DNA from: Microbacterium sp. 8M
Lineage (GTDB): Bacteria; Actinomycetota; Actinomycetes; Actinomycetales; Microbacteriaceae
Assembly (NCBI RefSeq): GCF_902506375.1
Contig: NZ_LR733284.1
Coordinates: 1,267,147 to 1,331,146 of the forward strand
Length of the DNA: 64,000 nt
Direction of reading: 5' to 3'
The notes below the pieces were generated by a model. The model was not told the origin of the DNA. It ran no database searches and was given only the letters and a program-made list of their open reading frames with translations. Shown piece by piece: positions 1 to 8,991 of this stretch. The position numbers and the translations under genes were made by a program. Position 1 is the first letter of the stretch. Each line of letters opens with the position of its first letter.

Positions 1-148
1 CATGGGTCCCCGATCCGTCGGTTCTGGGGCGCGCATCCTCGCGCGCCCGGCGCTGTCGAGTCTGCCATCACGGCACCCGCCGCGCGAGAGGCGGATCCGG
101 CCGGCGACGGTCACGGAGCCGACCTTTCGACGGCGCGGCGGCCCGGCC

Positions 149-263
149 CTTCGACAGGCTCAGGGGCCGGCCCCTCGGCAGGGCTGGCGCTTCGACAGGC
201 TCAGGGACCGGCCCCTCGGCAGGGCTGGCGCTTCGACAGGCTCAGGGACCGGCCCCTCGGCAG
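149..263. repeat. 41-bp tandem repeat, about 2.8 copies
   Basis: Units begin at 149, 190 and 231, each starting CTTCGACAGGCTCAGG and continuing with a GC-rich half ending GGCAGGGCTGGCG; the third unit breaks off near 263. Units 1 and 2 differ at one base (GGGG versus GGGA). The same 21-base head recurs once at 47828-47848. It lies just past the stop of the leftward glycerophosphotransferase gene. CTTCGACAGGCTCAGG-type words are common dispersed intergenic repeats in high-GC bacteria; their function is unknown. The open frame through it is not judged to be a gene. Nothing else is recognised in 1-148. Confidence 0.85.
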
Positions 264-276
264 GCTCGGAGGCCGG

Positions 277-2808
277 TCAGTCCGCGAGCAGCGCCTCGAA
301 CTCGGCCTTCACCTCGGCGCGGTAGGCATCGACGTCCAGAGACGCCGGCAGCACCTCCCCGGCCAGGAACGCGGTCATGCCGGCGGCGAGGGCGTCGTCA
401 TCCTGCTCCACGATGCGGATCGCCCCGTCCGGGAGCGCGCCGTACACGGATCCGAACGAGGTGGACACGATCGGGAGGCCGCAGATCGCCGCCTCGATGA
501 GGACCATCGGCTGACCCTCGTACAGGCTGGACAGCACGAAGCAGTCCGACGCGGCCAGCAGCGCGTAGGGGTTCTGCTGGGCTCCGGTGAGGAAGGCGAC
601 GTCGGCGAGACCGGCGTCGTCGATCTGCTGCTGCAGGTCGCCGCGCAGCGGTCCGCCGCCGACGATGAGGAGTCGGGTCTCCGGGTGCGCCGCGTGCACC
701 TGCTGGAACGCGCGGATCAGACGCGCATGGTTCTTCTCGGGGCTCAGCCGTCCCACGGTGACGAACCAGCGCAGCGCGCCCTCATCGGCCTGGAGCGCCT
801 CGTACCACGCGGGCCTCGGCGGGATCTCCTCGTCGGCGGCCTCGTGCTGGGCGTCCGATTCGGCGAAGAACTCGCTGAGCGGCCGGTGCGCACCGCGCGT
901 CACGTGCTCGACGTCGGGGAAGTTGCGCACCGTGCGGAAGCGATCGCCGGGCGCGTACTCGGCGAGTTCCACCCGGTTCAGCTCGGTCAGCTGGTGCGAG
1001 ACCGAGACGAGCTGGTCGTACTGCGAGTACATCGCGAAGACGGCGCCGAGACCGCGCTTCATGCTCGCCTTGCCGTTCACCGTGCGCTCGCGGTCGGCGG
1101 CCATCTCGTTGTGCATCCAGATCGCGCGCACCGGATCCGGTCCGCCCTCGCGCACGGCGGGCGCGTGCAGCAGCAGGGCGGTCCACATCGGGCCGTAGCC
1201 GCTGAAGTCGGCCACCCAGTCGAAACGCGCCTGGCCGAACACGCGCATCCACTCCGCGTTCCAGAGGTTCTCGTGCCACGGCTCGCTGCCGGCCGTCCGC
1301 GGGGAGCCGCGCCAGTCGTCGATGCGGCGGCGCAGGTGCACGGCCTTGGATCCGTTCATGCCCCCGATGCGGAACACCTGCCGCACCTCGGAGGGGATGC
1401 GCGCCTGCACCAGGGGATCCGTGCTCCCGCGGCGCTTCGGCAGCAGGGCGGTCACGTCGTAGCGGCTGTGGTCGATGGCGCCGAGCAGGTTGAGCGCACT
1501 CGTGGTGATCCCGTTCGGCTTCATCCCGCCCAGGTACACGAGCAGGCGCTTGCGGCCGTCGTGCGCGGTCGGGCGGGCGCGGTATCCGTCCCGGGCGCCG
1601 CCGAACACGATGTCGACGACACGAGCGGTCGCCCCGCCGTCCTCGAACGGCGTGAACCGCTGCGCCCATGAGGCGTACTGCGGATGCGGCTCAGCGCCGT
1701 GCAGCAGCGCGGCGAGCGCGCGGCCGGTGGCGGCGGCGTCGGATTCCACCGGACCGGGCAGGGTGTCCAGGGGCATGTAGGTGCCGCGGCCGGACGAGTA
1801 CAGGTCGGCGTCCGGAGTGAAGAACGCGATCGGGCGGCCGGTCGCGAGGTAGTCGAAGAAGATCGACGAGTAATCGGTGACGAGTCCGGCCGCCGCTCCC
1901 AGCAGCACGTTGGTGGGGATCGTGTTCGGAGCGAGCGAGCGCGCCAGCGCCGGTCGCGACGCCGCGCGCGCGTGCACGATCTGGTGCGTCTTCAGCACCA
2001 CCACGTAGTCGTCGCCGACGCCCGCCTGCAGCTCGGCGAGATGCGCGGCGAGCTCGTCGATGTTGTCCTCGGGGTCGTCGAAGGAGCTGCCGCGCCAGGT
2101 CGGCGCGAACAGCACGATCGGCTTGTCGCCGAGCACGACGCCGCTGCCCTCCAGCTCGGCGCGCACGGCCGCCTCGGCGGCGGCGTCGAGGCGCTGTCGG
2201 TCGATGCGCGGGTAGCCCTCCTCGATGATCGTGCCGGGGTACACGTTGGTGAGCCGGTAGGCGTCCTCGTACATGGTCTCCGCCATGAACGGGTTCGCGG
2301 CCAGCAGGTAGTCCGACATCAGGAAGTTGCGCAGAGTGTTCGCCGACTGCACCGCACCCGATGGCATGTCGAAGCCCATGAGCTTCAGCGGCGTGCCGTG
2401 CCAGGTGTTCAGGTACACCTGCCCCTCGCGCTTGCCGAACCAGGTGGGGAAGGTGGCGTTGTTGATGAGCCAGCCGCTGACCGCGAGCGCCTGACGGTAC
2501 GCGGCGGATCCGCGGCGCACGAACGAGACCCGTCGGTCGCCCGCGAACTCCCGACGGAACCGGGCGATCGCGTCGTCGTCTGCCAGCGCCCAGACGTGCG
2601 TCAGGTGCGCGTACGCCGGGTCGGCCAGCAGGTGGCGGAAGATCGCCTCGGGGTTGCACAGCATGCCGTTGCCGGCGAACGACTCGTAGAGCACCTGGTC
2701 CGGGCGCACGGGACGGGAGCGCCAGAATGCGATGCGCTCGGCCTCGGCGGCGCGCTTGAGACGGCGGGCGACGGAGCGGACACGACGCACGGAGGAGGAG
2801 AGGGGCAC
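277..2808 (-). CDS. CDP-glycerol glycerophosphotransferase fused to a GT4 glycosyltransferase
   Basis: An 843-residue two-domain enzyme for a glycerol-phosphate (teichoic-acid-like) wall polymer, acting at the cytoplasmic membrane face. The N-terminal half (roughly 40-400) is a CDP-glycerol:polyglycerophosphate transferase with YLNTWHGTPLK, FAPTWRGSSF and DYSSIFFDYLATGRP. The C-terminal half (roughly 420-840) is a GT4 glycosyltransferase with LLVYLGGMKPNG, VGRLSPEKNHARL and the nucleotide-sugar loop SLYEGQPMVLIEAAICGLP. No signal peptide or membrane segment is seen. The start is GTG at 2808, chosen because a TATCCT -10 lies six bases upstream (leaderless). The fusion implies that glycerol-phosphate addition and glycosylation are coupled. 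Domain calls are firm; the exact polymer is unknown. Confidence 0.88.
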   Translation of the reverse strand: MPLSSSVRRVRSVARRLKRAAEAERIAFWRSRPVRPDQVLYESFAGNGMLCNPEAIFRHLLADPAYAHLTHVWALADDDAIARFRREFAGDRRVSFVRRGSAAYRQALAVSGWLINNATFPTWFGKREGQVYLNTWHGTPLKLMGFDMPSGAVQSANTLRNFLMSDYLLAANPFMAETMYEDAYRLTNVYPGTIIEEGYPRIDRQRLDAAAEAAVRAELEGSGVVLGDKPIVLFAPTWRGSSFDDPEDNIDELAAHLAELQAGVGDDYVVVLKTHQIVHARAASRPALARSLAPNTIPTNVLLGAAAGLVTDYSSIFFDYLATGRPIAFFTPDADLYSSGRGTYMPLDTLPGPVESDAAATGRALAALLHGAEPHPQYASWAQRFTPFEDGGATARVVDIVFGGARDGYRARPTAHDGRKRLLVYLGGMKPNGITTSALNLLGAIDHSRYDVTALLPKRRGSTDPLVQARIPSEVRQVFRIGGMNGSKAVHLRRRIDDWRGSPRTAGSEPWHENLWNAEWMRVFGQARFDWVADFSGYGPMWTALLLHAPAVREGGPDPVRAIWMHNEMAADRERTVNGKASMKRGLGAVFAMYSQYDQLVSVSHQLTELNRVELAEYAPGDRFRTVRNFPDVEHVTRGAHRPLSEFFAESDAQHEAADEEIPPRPAWYEALQADEGALRWFVTVGRLSPEKNHARLIRAFQQVHAAHPETRLLIVGGGPLRGDLQQQIDDAGLADVAFLTGAQQNPYALLAASDCFVLSSLYEGQPMVLIEAAICGLPIVSTSFGSVYGALPDGAIRIVEQDDDALAAGMTAFLAGEVLPASLDVDAYRAEVKAEFEALLAD

Positions 2809-2814
2809 GGTTCC

Positions 2815-2820
2815 AGGATA
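2815..2820 (-). promoter_or_regulatory. -10 element of leaderless transcript
   Basis: TATCCT on the minus strand, six bases before the GTG start at 2808. This places the transcription start at or next to the start codon. No Shine-Dalgarno sequence is present. Confidence 0.55.
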
Positions 2821-2885
2821 TTCGGCGACATCCGAGTGAACGCTCGGAGAACAGCCGCTGACCGGCGGATGACGCTCGGTGCCCC

Positions 2886-2983
2886 GGATCCGTCGCTCCG
2901 TGGTCCGGATCCCTCGCTCGATCGTGCCGGATCCGTCGTTCGGCCGCGTGGATCCGTCGTTCGGCGGCGTGGATCCGTCGTTC
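2886..2983. repeat. 21-22 bp tandem repeat with GGATCCGTCGTTC core
   Basis: GGATCC starts at 2886, 2907, 2929, 2950 and 2971, so five units of 21, 22, 21 and 21 bp. The last three carry an identical GGATCCGTCGTTC core. It fills much of the 295-bp divergent gap between the gene starts at 2808 and 3104 and runs directly into the next repeat. The two-helical-turn spacing would put all units on one face of the DNA. No binding protein is known. Confidence 0.8.
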
Positions 2984-3038
2984 AGGTCGCGAAGTCTGCG
3001 CTTCCGGGGCGGACATGGCGCCGAAATCGCGACCTGAG
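2981..3038. repeat. Dispersed palindromic element, copy A
   Basis: Left arm TCAGGTCGCGA (2982-2992) and right arm TCGCGACCTGA (3027-3037) form an 11-bp inverted repeat. The first 29 bases match the copy at 60226 with one mismatch. Here the right half has drifted, so only the outer stem is kept. Probably a REP- or MITE-like element; no coding capacity. Confidence 0.75.
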
Positions 3039-3091
3039 CTGCGTGGAGGTCCCTGACAGCCGGTTCGGAGGAGTGCCCAAGGGCGGCCCGC

Positions 3092-3097
3092 TACCCT
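3092..3097 (+). promoter_or_regulatory. -10 element of leaderless transcript
   Basis: TACCCT followed by six bases and then the GTG start at 3104. Confidence 0.5.
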
Positions 3098-3103
3098 CGG
3101 GAC

Positions 3104-4699
3104 GTGACCTCCTCCGCTGTCGGCACCGCCTCGGAGCGGTCCCTCTCCGCCCAGGCTTGGGCGACGGCGGACACACGGCGTCTGGGCCTGTGGGCGGGAC
3201 TGCTCGGCCTTTTCGCGGTCGCCGCCAGCGCCACCGGATCCTGGATCCCCTCGCTCTGGGGCGACGAGGCCGCGAGCCTGATGTCGGCGACGCGCCCGCT
3301 GCCCTCGCTCTGGCACATGCTGAGCTACGTCGACGCGGTGCACGGGCTGTACTACCTCGGGCTGCACGCGTGGATCGACGTCTTCGGTCCGAGCCCGTTC
3401 TCGATCCGGTTCCCGTCGGCGCTCGCGATCGGCGTCTGCACCGCCGCCGTCGTGTGGCTGTGCGGGCGGTTCGAGGGGATCCGGTTCGCGGTCGTCGCGG
3501 GCGTCTTCACGGCGCTGGAGCCCCGGCTGATCTTCGCGGGCGAGGAGGCGCGGTCCTATGCGATCGGCGCCGCGCTCGCCGCCGTGCTGATCGTGATCCT
3601 CGTGGAGCTCGCCCGCCGGCCGGGGACGGCGATCGGCTGGTGGATCGGCTACGCCGCGGTGCTCACCGTCTCGATCTGGACGTTCCTGTACTTCGCGCTC
3701 ATGGTGCCGGCGGTGCTCGTGGTCGTGCTGCTGTCCCCGGAGCTGCGCCGGCGGTGGCGGGCGTGGGCCGTCAGCACCGGCATCGCCCTCGTGCTCAGCG
3801 CGCCGCTGGCGTGGTTCGGGTTCCTGCAGCGCCGCCAGATCGCGTTCCTCGCGGTGCGGGAGTCGGTCACGGCCGAGGTCGTGCTGAAGAACATGTGGTT
3901 CCAGGAGTGGTGGTTCACCGCGCTCGCGTGGGCCCTCATCGTGGTCGCCGTGGTCGCGCTGGTGCGCGAGGTCGTGCGGATCCGGCGCACCGGCGGGCGG
4001 TTCGCCACGGCGATGCGGCTCGAGATCGTGGCACTGAGCTGGATGCTCGTGCCGATGGGGCTGCTGCTCGCCGTCACCCCGTTCATGGCGGTGTACACGG
4101 CGCGCTACGGCACGTTCTCGGCGCCGGCCGTCGCCATCGTGATGGCGCTCGGCGTGCGCGGTCTCGCTCGGATCGGCGGGGGATCGCGTGGGGCCGCGTC
4201 GTCGGGCGGTGCGCAGACGTCATGTCGGGGAGCCTGGCTCGCCGGGATCGCGATCGCCGCGGTCGTGATCGCCGCGGTGCCCGTCGCCGTGCTGCAGCGC
4301 ACGCCCTACGCGAAGAACCAGTCCGACTGGAACGACATCTCGGCCTTCATCCGCGCGAACGCCGAGCCGGGCGACGGCATCGTGTTCGACGACGGGGCCC
4401 GCCCCTCGCAGCGCACCCGACTGGCGAAGGCGACGGATCCAGCGTCGTTCCGGGTCGTCACCGATCTGCTGCTGAAGACGCCGTACCAGCGGTCCTACAC
4501 GTGGTACGACCAGACCTACGGGATCCCGCGGGCGGCGGGCATGGGACGCTTCGACGGCGTCGACCGGGTGTGGGTGGTCGAGCTGAGCTTCGAGGGCGTC
4601 GAGGACACCTGGGGCCTCAGCGATCTGCGTGCACTGGGCTATCGCGAGACCCGCCGCGTGGTCGGCGCCGGCAGCGTGATCCTGCTCTACGAGCGCTGA
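3104..4699 (+). CDS. GT39-like integral membrane glycosyltransferase
   Basis: A 531-residue polytopic protein of the lipid-linked-sugar (dolichyl/polyprenyl-phosphate mannosyltransferase-like) type, expected to glycosylate a cell-surface acceptor on the outer face of the membrane. The first membrane helix (about 28-45) is followed by WGDEA (52-56), the acidic motif placed just after TM1 in GT39/GT83 enzymes, then EEARSYAIG in a second loop. At least nine further hydrophobic segments run to about residue 410, and a soluble C-terminal domain follows. The GTG start is supported by a leaderless -10. It is divergent from the teichoic-acid-type gene, consistent with an envelope role. Donor and acceptor cannot be read from the sequence. 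Confidence 0.75.
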   Translation: MTSSAVGTASERSLSAQAWATADTRRLGLWAGLLGLFAVAASATGSWIPSLWGDEAASLMSATRPLPSLWHMLSYVDAVHGLYYLGLHAWIDVFGPSPFSIRFPSALAIGVCTAAVVWLCGRFEGIRFAVVAGVFTALEPRLIFAGEEARSYAIGAALAAVLIVILVELARRPGTAIGWWIGYAAVLTVSIWTFLYFALMVPAVLVVVLLSPELRRRWRAWAVSTGIALVLSAPLAWFGFLQRRQIAFLAVRESVTAEVVLKNMWFQEWWFTALAWALIVVAVVALVREVVRIRRTGGRFATAMRLEIVALSWMLVPMGLLLAVTPFMAVYTARYGTFSAPAVAIVMALGVRGLARIGGGSRGAASSGGAQTSCRGAWLAGIAIAAVVIAAVPVAVLQRTPYAKNQSDWNDISAFIRANAEPGDGIVFDDGARPSQRTRLAKATDPASFRVVTDLLLKTPYQRSYTWYDQTYGIPRAAGMGRFDGVDRVWVVELSFEGVEDTWGLSDLRALGYRETRRVVGAGSVILLYER

Positions 4700-4728
4700 G
4701 CGGGCGCTCGCTCGACGACGTCGCGGAC

Positions 4729-6366
4729 TCAGCCGGCCGTGACGAGCGCGTGCTCCCGGCCGCGGACGACCGTCGTGCGCACCCGGGCCGTGAGGAAGAC
4801 CTCTGGGCCTTCCCGGAACGGATCCGCGTCGAGCACGACGAAGTCTGCGGACGCTCCGGGGCGCAGCACGCCCAGCTCGCCCTCCCAGCCGGACGCGTAC
4901 GCGGCGTCGCGGGTGGCGCGGCGCACCGCGTCGGCGATCGCCATCGCATGGGCCGGGACGTTCGGCGGGAGCTCCGGATCGAACGCCGACCGCCGGGTGG
5001 TCGCGATGAACAGGTTCGGCAGCGGGTCGTAGGGCGCCGTCGGCGCGTCGGTGCCCAGCGCGAGCGTCGCACCCGCCTCGGCGAACTCGCCCCACGGGTA
5101 GCCGCGTTCGACGCGCTCGTCGCCGAGCATCGCGCGCCAGTTGTCCTGGATCGCCGGGTCGCAGTGCACGGGCTGCATCGAGGCGACGACGCCGAGGCGG
5201 GCCAGGCGCAGCGGCGTCGCGTGGTCCACGGTCTCCAGGTGCTCGATCCGGTGGCGGCGGTCTGCGCGCGGGCCGTTCGTCGCGACGGCGGCCTCGAGGG
5301 CGTCGAGTGCGAGCGCCGACGCCGCGTCGCCGATCGCGTGCATCGCGACCTGGAGACCCGCCGCGTCGGCGCGCGTGACCACGGCCGTCAGCGACGGCAG
5401 GTCCCAGAGCGCCTCGGGCTGGGAGCCGTCGGCGAAGGGTGCGCGCATCGCCGCGGTGCAGCTGTCGATCACGCCGTCGACGAAGAGCTTGATCCCCGCG
5501 ATCCGCAGGCCGGGCCCGGAGTGCTCGCGGTGCAGGGCGATCGCCCGGTCGACCGCGGCGGCGTCGCCCTCGGCGGTCGCGGTGCGGTAGACGGCCCAGT
5601 GCGCGGCGACGTGCATCGGCAGCGTCCCGCCGTGCCTCTCCTGGACCGCGAGCATCGCGCGCAGGTCCGGCTCGGACAGCGCCATGTCGACCGCGGCGGT
5701 GACCCCGGCATCGAGATACGTGCGCATCGCCGCCTCGAACTGCGCCTCCCGCTCGGCGTCGCCCGTGAGCGCGTCCAGCCGCACGCGCAGGAAGGCGAAC
5801 ACCGCGTTCTCCAGCAGCATCCCGGTGGCGCGGCCCTCGGCGTCGCGCTGGATCGTGCCTCCGAGCGGATCCGGGGTCTCGTCGTCGATGCCCAGTTCCG
5901 CGAGGGCCGCCGAGTTCAGCCAGGCGGAGTGGTTGTCGTTCGCGTTCAGGTACACGGGGCGGTCGGCGACGACGGCGTCGATCATGTCGCGGTGCGGTGC
6001 GCGGCCACCGAGGCTGGAGAACAGCCAGCTGCGACCCAGGATGCGCGGTGCGTCGGGATCCGCCGCCGCGGCGGCGGCGATGCGCGACTGGATCTCGGCG
6101 AGATCGGGCGCGTCGTGCAGGTCCACCTGCTCGAGAGACTCGCCCAGCCCGATGAGATGGGTGTGCGCGTCGACGATCCCGGGCATCACCAGGGCGCCGT
6201 CGAGCTCGACCACGGCATCGACGGCGAAGGCGTCGGCGGCCGCCGTGTCACCGGCGAAGAGGACGCGGCCGTCCTCGACGATCAGCGACTGCGCCCACGG
6301 CTGCGTGTCCGACGTGAAGATCGCGCCTCCGCGATAGTGCCTGGTAGGGGTCTCGTTCGAGTTCAT
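4729..6366 (-). CDS. Amidohydrolase family protein (YtcJ-like)
   Basis: A 545-residue metal-dependent hydrolase of the amidohydrolase superfamily, YtcJ/AepA branch. The metal site motif DAHTH is at 66-70, preceded by the usual VMPGIV strand. The C-terminal part carries LGTDAPTAPYDPL and the closing beta-sandwich with LRPGASADFVVLDADP. Length is normal for the family (about 530-560). The gene begins 24 bp after the NCS1 permease stop, so the two form one operon under the divergent LacI regulator. The pairing suggests hydrolysis of an imported cyclic amide or nucleobase-like compound, but YtcJ-type specificity is poorly predictable. Confidence 0.85.
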   Translation of the reverse strand: MNSNETPTRHYRGGAIFTSDTQPWAQSLIVEDGRVLFAGDTAAADAFAVDAVVELDGALVMPGIVDAHTHLIGLGESLEQVDLHDAPDLAEIQSRIAAAAAADPDAPRILGRSWLFSSLGGRAPHRDMIDAVVADRPVYLNANDNHSAWLNSAALAELGIDDETPDPLGGTIQRDAEGRATGMLLENAVFAFLRVRLDALTGDAEREAQFEAAMRTYLDAGVTAAVDMALSEPDLRAMLAVQERHGGTLPMHVAAHWAVYRTATAEGDAAAVDRAIALHREHSGPGLRIAGIKLFVDGVIDSCTAAMRAPFADGSQPEALWDLPSLTAVVTRADAAGLQVAMHAIGDAASALALDALEAAVATNGPRADRRHRIEHLETVDHATPLRLARLGVVASMQPVHCDPAIQDNWRAMLGDERVERGYPWGEFAEAGATLALGTDAPTAPYDPLPNLFIATTRRSAFDPELPPNVPAHAMAIADAVRRATRDAAYASGWEGELGVLRPGASADFVVLDADPFREGPEVFLTARVRTTVVRGREHALVTAG

Positions 6367-6390
6367 GCGCGGGGATCCTTTTGTCTGCGA

Positions 6391-7836
6391 TCAGAGGGAG
6401 GCCTGCGAGCGGCGTGAACGGCGCACCAGCAGGACATAGAGGACGAAGGGCACGGTCAGTCCGACCGGCACCGAGAGGTCGATGCCGCCGATCGCCGCGG
6501 CGATGGGCCCGGTGAAGACCAGGGTCGCGCTGCACAGCAGCGAGGCGCCGATCCCGGCCAGGACGGCGACCGCACCGGCGACGTGCACGCCTCCGGTGAA
6601 CCAGAAGCGGCTGCCGCGGCTCTCGTCGTCGAGGGCGGGACCGTCGTAGCGGTTGCGCCGCCACAGCATGTCGGCGAGGTACACGCCCATCACCGGCGCG
6701 AGGATCGTCACCGCGAGCTGCAGGGCGCTGGAGACGCTGTCCAGGAAGTTCCACACGAGCAGCGCGAAGAGGGTCATCAGCACGCCGACCGTGCCGTCCA
6801 GCAGCACCGTGCGCGAGCGCGGCAGGCGGATCCCCACGGCCTGCAGCGCGAGGCCGGAGCTGTAGGCGGTCATCGCGTTGTTCGCGATCGTGCCGACGAT
6901 GACCGAGACGAGGAAGATCGGCGCGAACCAGCCCGGCAGGAACTTCTCCAGTCCCGCCTCCGGATCCGACATGTCCACCGCGCCGGCTGCCAGCACGCCG
7001 ACGAAGGTCGCCAGCACGCCGGGGATGACCATGCCGAGCGTGGTCCACAGGGCGACGTCGCGCACGCGGGTGTCCGCGGGCAGGTAGCGGGCGAAGTCGG
7101 CGCTGTTCGTGTACGACAGCGGGCCGGAGGCGACGAGGGCGATGCCGGCAGCCATCATCGCGACCAGATCCAGGCCGTGCAGCGGTGCCGCCGGGGTGTA
7201 GTTCCACTTCGCGCCGCTGACGACGAACACCGCCATGACCACGAAGATCACGGCGAGCAGGATCGCGAGCGGCTGGTAGAGGCGCATGATCATGCCGTGC
7301 CCGTACACGCTGATCACCATCGTGGCGGCGGCGATCACGATCGCGCTGATCGCGATGGTCCAGCCGTTCGAGGGGACGCCGAGCCGGCCGAGCAGCCCGA
7401 CGGCGACCGTCGTGGCGGCGGCCCAGTTGATCGCGAGGTAGCAGACGCTGATCAGCCAGCCGGCAATCGCCACGTTGAACCGGTTGCCGACGATGCCGTA
7501 CATCGCGCGGGTGATCACCTCGCTGGGCGTGCCCGCGGCAGGACCGGATCCGGCGACGATGCCGGTGATGACCGAGAACAGGTTGCCGATCACGATCGCC
7601 AGCAGCGCCTGCCACAGGTTCAGTCCGAGCAGCACCAGGGTCGCGCCGATGACGACGGCCAGGAAGTTCACGTTGGGGGCGGCCCACACCGCGAACAGGT
7701 CGCGGGCGCGGCCGTGCCGTTCGCTGCTCGGGATGTAGTCGATGCCGTGCGTCTCGACGCGCACGGCGCTGTCGGTGGGCACGGGGTGGGTGAGGGCCGG
7801 GGGTGCGTCGGTCCCGAGGGGCGTCGTCTGCGACAT
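6391..7836 (-). CDS. NCS1 family nucleobase/cyclic-amide permease
   Basis: A 481-residue inner-membrane secondary transporter of the nucleobase:cation symporter-1 family with about 12 hydrophobic segments. Typical early motifs are WAAPNVNFLAVVIG in TM1 and GPAAGTPSEVITRAMYGIVGNR before TM3. I chose ATG 7836 over the in-frame ATG at 7890 because GGAG lies five bases upstream and the 7890 start would run into the regulatory region. It heads an operon with the amidohydrolase. NCS1 substrates include cytosine, purines, allantoin and hydantoins; the substrate here is unknown. Confidence 0.85.
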   Translation of the reverse strand: MSQTTPLGTDAPPALTHPVPTDSAVRVETHGIDYIPSSERHGRARDLFAVWAAPNVNFLAVVIGATLVLLGLNLWQALLAIVIGNLFSVITGIVAGSGPAAGTPSEVITRAMYGIVGNRFNVAIAGWLISVCYLAINWAAATTVAVGLLGRLGVPSNGWTIAISAIVIAAATMVISVYGHGMIMRLYQPLAILLAVIFVVMAVFVVSGAKWNYTPAAPLHGLDLVAMMAAGIALVASGPLSYTNSADFARYLPADTRVRDVALWTTLGMVIPGVLATFVGVLAAGAVDMSDPEAGLEKFLPGWFAPIFLVSVIVGTIANNAMTAYSSGLALQAVGIRLPRSRTVLLDGTVGVLMTLFALLVWNFLDSVSSALQLAVTILAPVMGVYLADMLWRRNRYDGPALDDESRGSRFWFTGGVHVAGAVAVLAGIGASLLCSATLVFTGPIAAAIGGIDLSVPVGLTVPFVLYVLLVRRSRRSQASL

Positions 7837-7904
7837 GGGTACTCCAGGGCGGAAGGTCGGGTGCGCGACGTCGTTGTTCGCGCTCGACACGCAACGCTAA
7901 GGAG

Positions 7905-7918
7905 CCAAAACGATTTGG
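7905..7918. promoter_or_regulatory. LacI-family operator
   Basis: CCAAAACGATTTGG is a 14-bp palindrome with one mismatch and a central CG, typical of LacI-family sites. It lies between the divergent permease and lacI-type gene and overlaps the -35 of the regulator (TTGGAC, 7915-7920), so it could autoregulate and control both directions. Confidence 0.7.
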
Positions 7919-7936
7919 ACAAGCGGGATCCGGAAT

Positions 7937-7942
7937 TATCAT
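7937..7942 (+). promoter_or_regulatory. -10 element for LacI-type regulator
   Basis: TATCAT, six bases before ATG 7949 (leaderless), with TTGGAC at 7915-7920 as the -35 and a 16-bp spacer. Confidence 0.6.
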
Positions 7943-7948
7943 CCAGGC

Positions 7949-8959
7949 ATGCGAAGGCAGCGTTCCACGATCCGCGATGTGGCCCGCAGAGCCGGTGTCT
8001 CTGCCACCACGGTGTCGCACACCTTCTCCGGCAACGGCGTCGTCAACCCCGCCACGCAGGCGCGCGTGCGGGCGGCGGCGACCGAGCTGGGCTACCACCC
8101 CGACGTCGTAGCCAGCGGACTGCGGCGCAGCCGGCTGGGCGTGATCGGGCTCGTGCTGCGTCCTGCGGTGGGGGCGGAGCCGCAGCAGATCCAGGACGTG
8201 GACTACTTCCCGCGGTTCGCCGGGGCGGCCGCCCTCACGTCGCTCGCGCACGGCTACGCGCTCATGCTCGTGGCCGATCCGACGGTGGCGCATGCGCCCG
8301 CCACCGCGTGGGCGTGCGACGGCATCATCGTGACCGACCCGGTCGAGCATGATCCGCTCATCGCTGCGATGCGGGCCGGCGGCATGCCGTACACGCTGGT
8401 GGGCGTCGACGCCGCCGACCCCGGCGATCCCCACGTCGTCGACATCGCCACCGCCCTTATCACCGATCGCGTGCTGGACCATCTCGGCGAGCGCGGGGCC
8501 CGCCGTGTCGCCCTGGTCGTGGGCACCGATCCGATCGAGTGGAACACCGCGACCGAGCGGCGCTATCGCGAGCGTGTGCCCGCCGACGCGCAGATCGTCC
8601 TGCGCGTGCCGGAGCGCGTGGAACCGCACGAGGGCGCCGCCGCGGCCGATGCCCTGCTCGCGCTGCCCACGCCGCCGGACGGCGTGTACTGCATGACGAG
8701 CGACCACGCCCGCGCGCTCGTGGACCGTCTCGTCGCGCGCGGAGTGCGGGTGCCGGAGGACGTGCGCGTGGTGTGCGGATCGGACGCGGACAGGCTGCGT
8801 GCGACCGCCCCCACAATCACCGCCGTCGACCTGCAGCCGCAGGCGCTCGGCCGTCAGGCAGCCGCCGCCCTGCTCCGCCGGCTCGAGCCGGAGCTCGCTC
8901 TGGAGGTGCCGCTCCCCGAGCACGGCACGCTGAACGTGCGCGCCTCGACGGGAGGGTGA
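7949..8959 (+). CDS. LacI-family transcriptional regulator
   Basis: A 336-residue regulator with an N-terminal helix-turn-helix (TIRDVARRAGVSATTVSHTFSG, starting near residue 7), a hinge helix region near 45-58, and a periplasmic-binding-protein-like effector domain. Divergent from the NCS1 permease/amidohydrolase operon with a shared palindromic operator, so it is the probable local repressor responding to the transported compound or a product. Length and domain order are normal. The ATG start is supported by the leaderless promoter. Confidence 0.88.
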   Translation: MRRQRSTIRDVARRAGVSATTVSHTFSGNGVVNPATQARVRAAATELGYHPDVVASGLRRSRLGVIGLVLRPAVGAEPQQIQDVDYFPRFAGAAALTSLAHGYALMLVADPTVAHAPATAWACDGIIVTDPVEHDPLIAAMRAGGMPYTLVGVDAADPGDPHVVDIATALITDRVLDHLGERGARRVALVVGTDPIEWNTATERRYRERVPADAQIVLRVPERVEPHEGAAAADALLALPTPPDGVYCMTSDHARALVDRLVARGVRVPEDVRVVCGSDADRLRATAPTITAVDLQPQALGRQAAAALLRRLEPELALEVPLPEHGTLNVRASTGG

Positions 8960-8991
8960 GCCGGCCTCGGGGACCCGTGACGGATCCCGGC

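Noticed and set aside
1..3. A gene starting leftward at position 3 (CAT)
   Set aside because: Only a start codon is visible and no ribosome or -10 site is convincing.
2..325. A 107-codon open frame at the left edge
   Set aside because: Its translation is mostly the 41-bp repeat (FDRLRDRP units) and it overlaps the end of the glycerophosphotransferase gene.
1684..6417. A 1577-codon open frame on the plus strand across several leftward genes
   Set aside because: It is antisense to the glycerophosphotransferase and amidohydrolase genes, is low-complexity Arg/Gly/Val-rich, and has no domain. High GC removes stops in such shadow frames.
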